From positions 1 through 5,406 of the forward strand of contig JABXGV010000235.1 of NCBI GenBank assembly GCA_016550485.1: 5,406 bases of DNA. Direction: 5' to 3'. The stretch comes from an archaeon. GTDB lineage: Archaea; Asgardarchaeota; Hermodarchaeia; Hermodarchaeales; Hermodarchaeaceae. Positions 5,352 to 5,406 of the stretch are shown here, one piece after another. The number at the start of each line of letters is the position of its first letter. Within the stretch, counting starts at the first letter, position 1. Made by a program: the position numbers and the translations under genes. The notes under the pieces are model-generated. The model ran no database searches. It saw only the letters and a list, made by a program, of their open reading frames with translations, and had not been told where the DNA came from.

Positions 5352-5406
5352 ATTTGCCTCCTATCTGGTTCTTAGCCGTCTTGTCAATGTTTTCATCGCT
5401 AGCAAC
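5308..5406 (-). CDS. Possible 3' end of a gene entering from the right edge (partial)
   Basis: One minus-strand frame is open from the window edge to a TAA at 5308-5310. It begins VASDENIDKTAKNQIGGK and continues for 14 more codons. The other two frames are closed by stops near 5361 and 5372. In the first 18 codons, 17 begin with a purine, which looks coding. The codons after about 5352 lose this bias, while the overlapping frame starting at ATG 5351 gains it. The true C-terminus may therefore lie in that other frame. The product cannot be identified from so short a piece. If real, the gene lies roughly 65-75 bases upstream of the receptor-like RING gene on the same strand. Confidence 0.4.
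   Translation of the reverse strand, partial: VASDENIDKTAKNQIGGKYGRRGYSLASHRCR

Noticed and set aside
1..5406. CRISPR arrays, tRNA or rRNA genes, insertion sequences and attachment sites
   Set aside because: No regularly spaced repeats, no cloverleaf-like sequence, and no transposase or terminal inverted repeats were seen on reading the window.

Overview
The window most likely comes from an archaeon, probably an Asgard-type lineage such as Thorarchaeota. That assignment is inference. It rests on two membrane-anchored RING-like zinc-finger proteins, a TldD/TldE pair, strong Shine-Dalgarno (SD) motifs matching the archaeal GGAGGTGATC consensus, TATA-like elements instead of bacterial -35/-10 boxes, and TTG/GTG starts. 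No rRNA or other marker gene is present to settle it. Every supported gene lies on the minus strand, so transcription runs from high to low coordinates.

In transcription order: (a) 5298-5406 holds the apparent 3' end of a gene entering from the right edge, with a possible frame switch near 5352. (b) 4235-5233 encodes a receptor-like protein with a signal peptide, an extracytoplasmic domain of about 200 residues, one transmembrane helix and a cytoplasmic RING-like finger. (c) 3793-4143 encodes a small protein with an N-terminal membrane anchor and a closely related RING-like finger, preceded by a TATA-like element and followed by a hairpin. (d) 3467-3697 encodes a small two-helix membrane protein. 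(e) 2942-3337 encodes a second two-helix membrane protein whose 5' end is ambiguous, because a near-perfect SD and ATG just upstream are in another frame. (f) 1527-2912 is tldD and (g) 176-1525 is tldE, separated by one base. (h) 1-175 is AT-rich, contains no gene, and probably carries the promoter of the next minus-strand gene beyond the left edge.

TldD and TldE should form one heteromeric zinc protease that degrades or trims peptides in the cytoplasm. The two RING-like proteins have exactly the same ligand spacing and are 22/42 identical over the finger, so they are paralogues. They may be membrane-tethered ubiquitin-ligase-like or adaptor proteins, but no ubiquitin, E1 or E2 gene is visible here. 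The most unusual feature is this adjacent pair, one of which has the topology of a eukaryotic transmembrane RING E3. A functional link between the RING pair and the TldDE protease is possible only on grounds of proximity.
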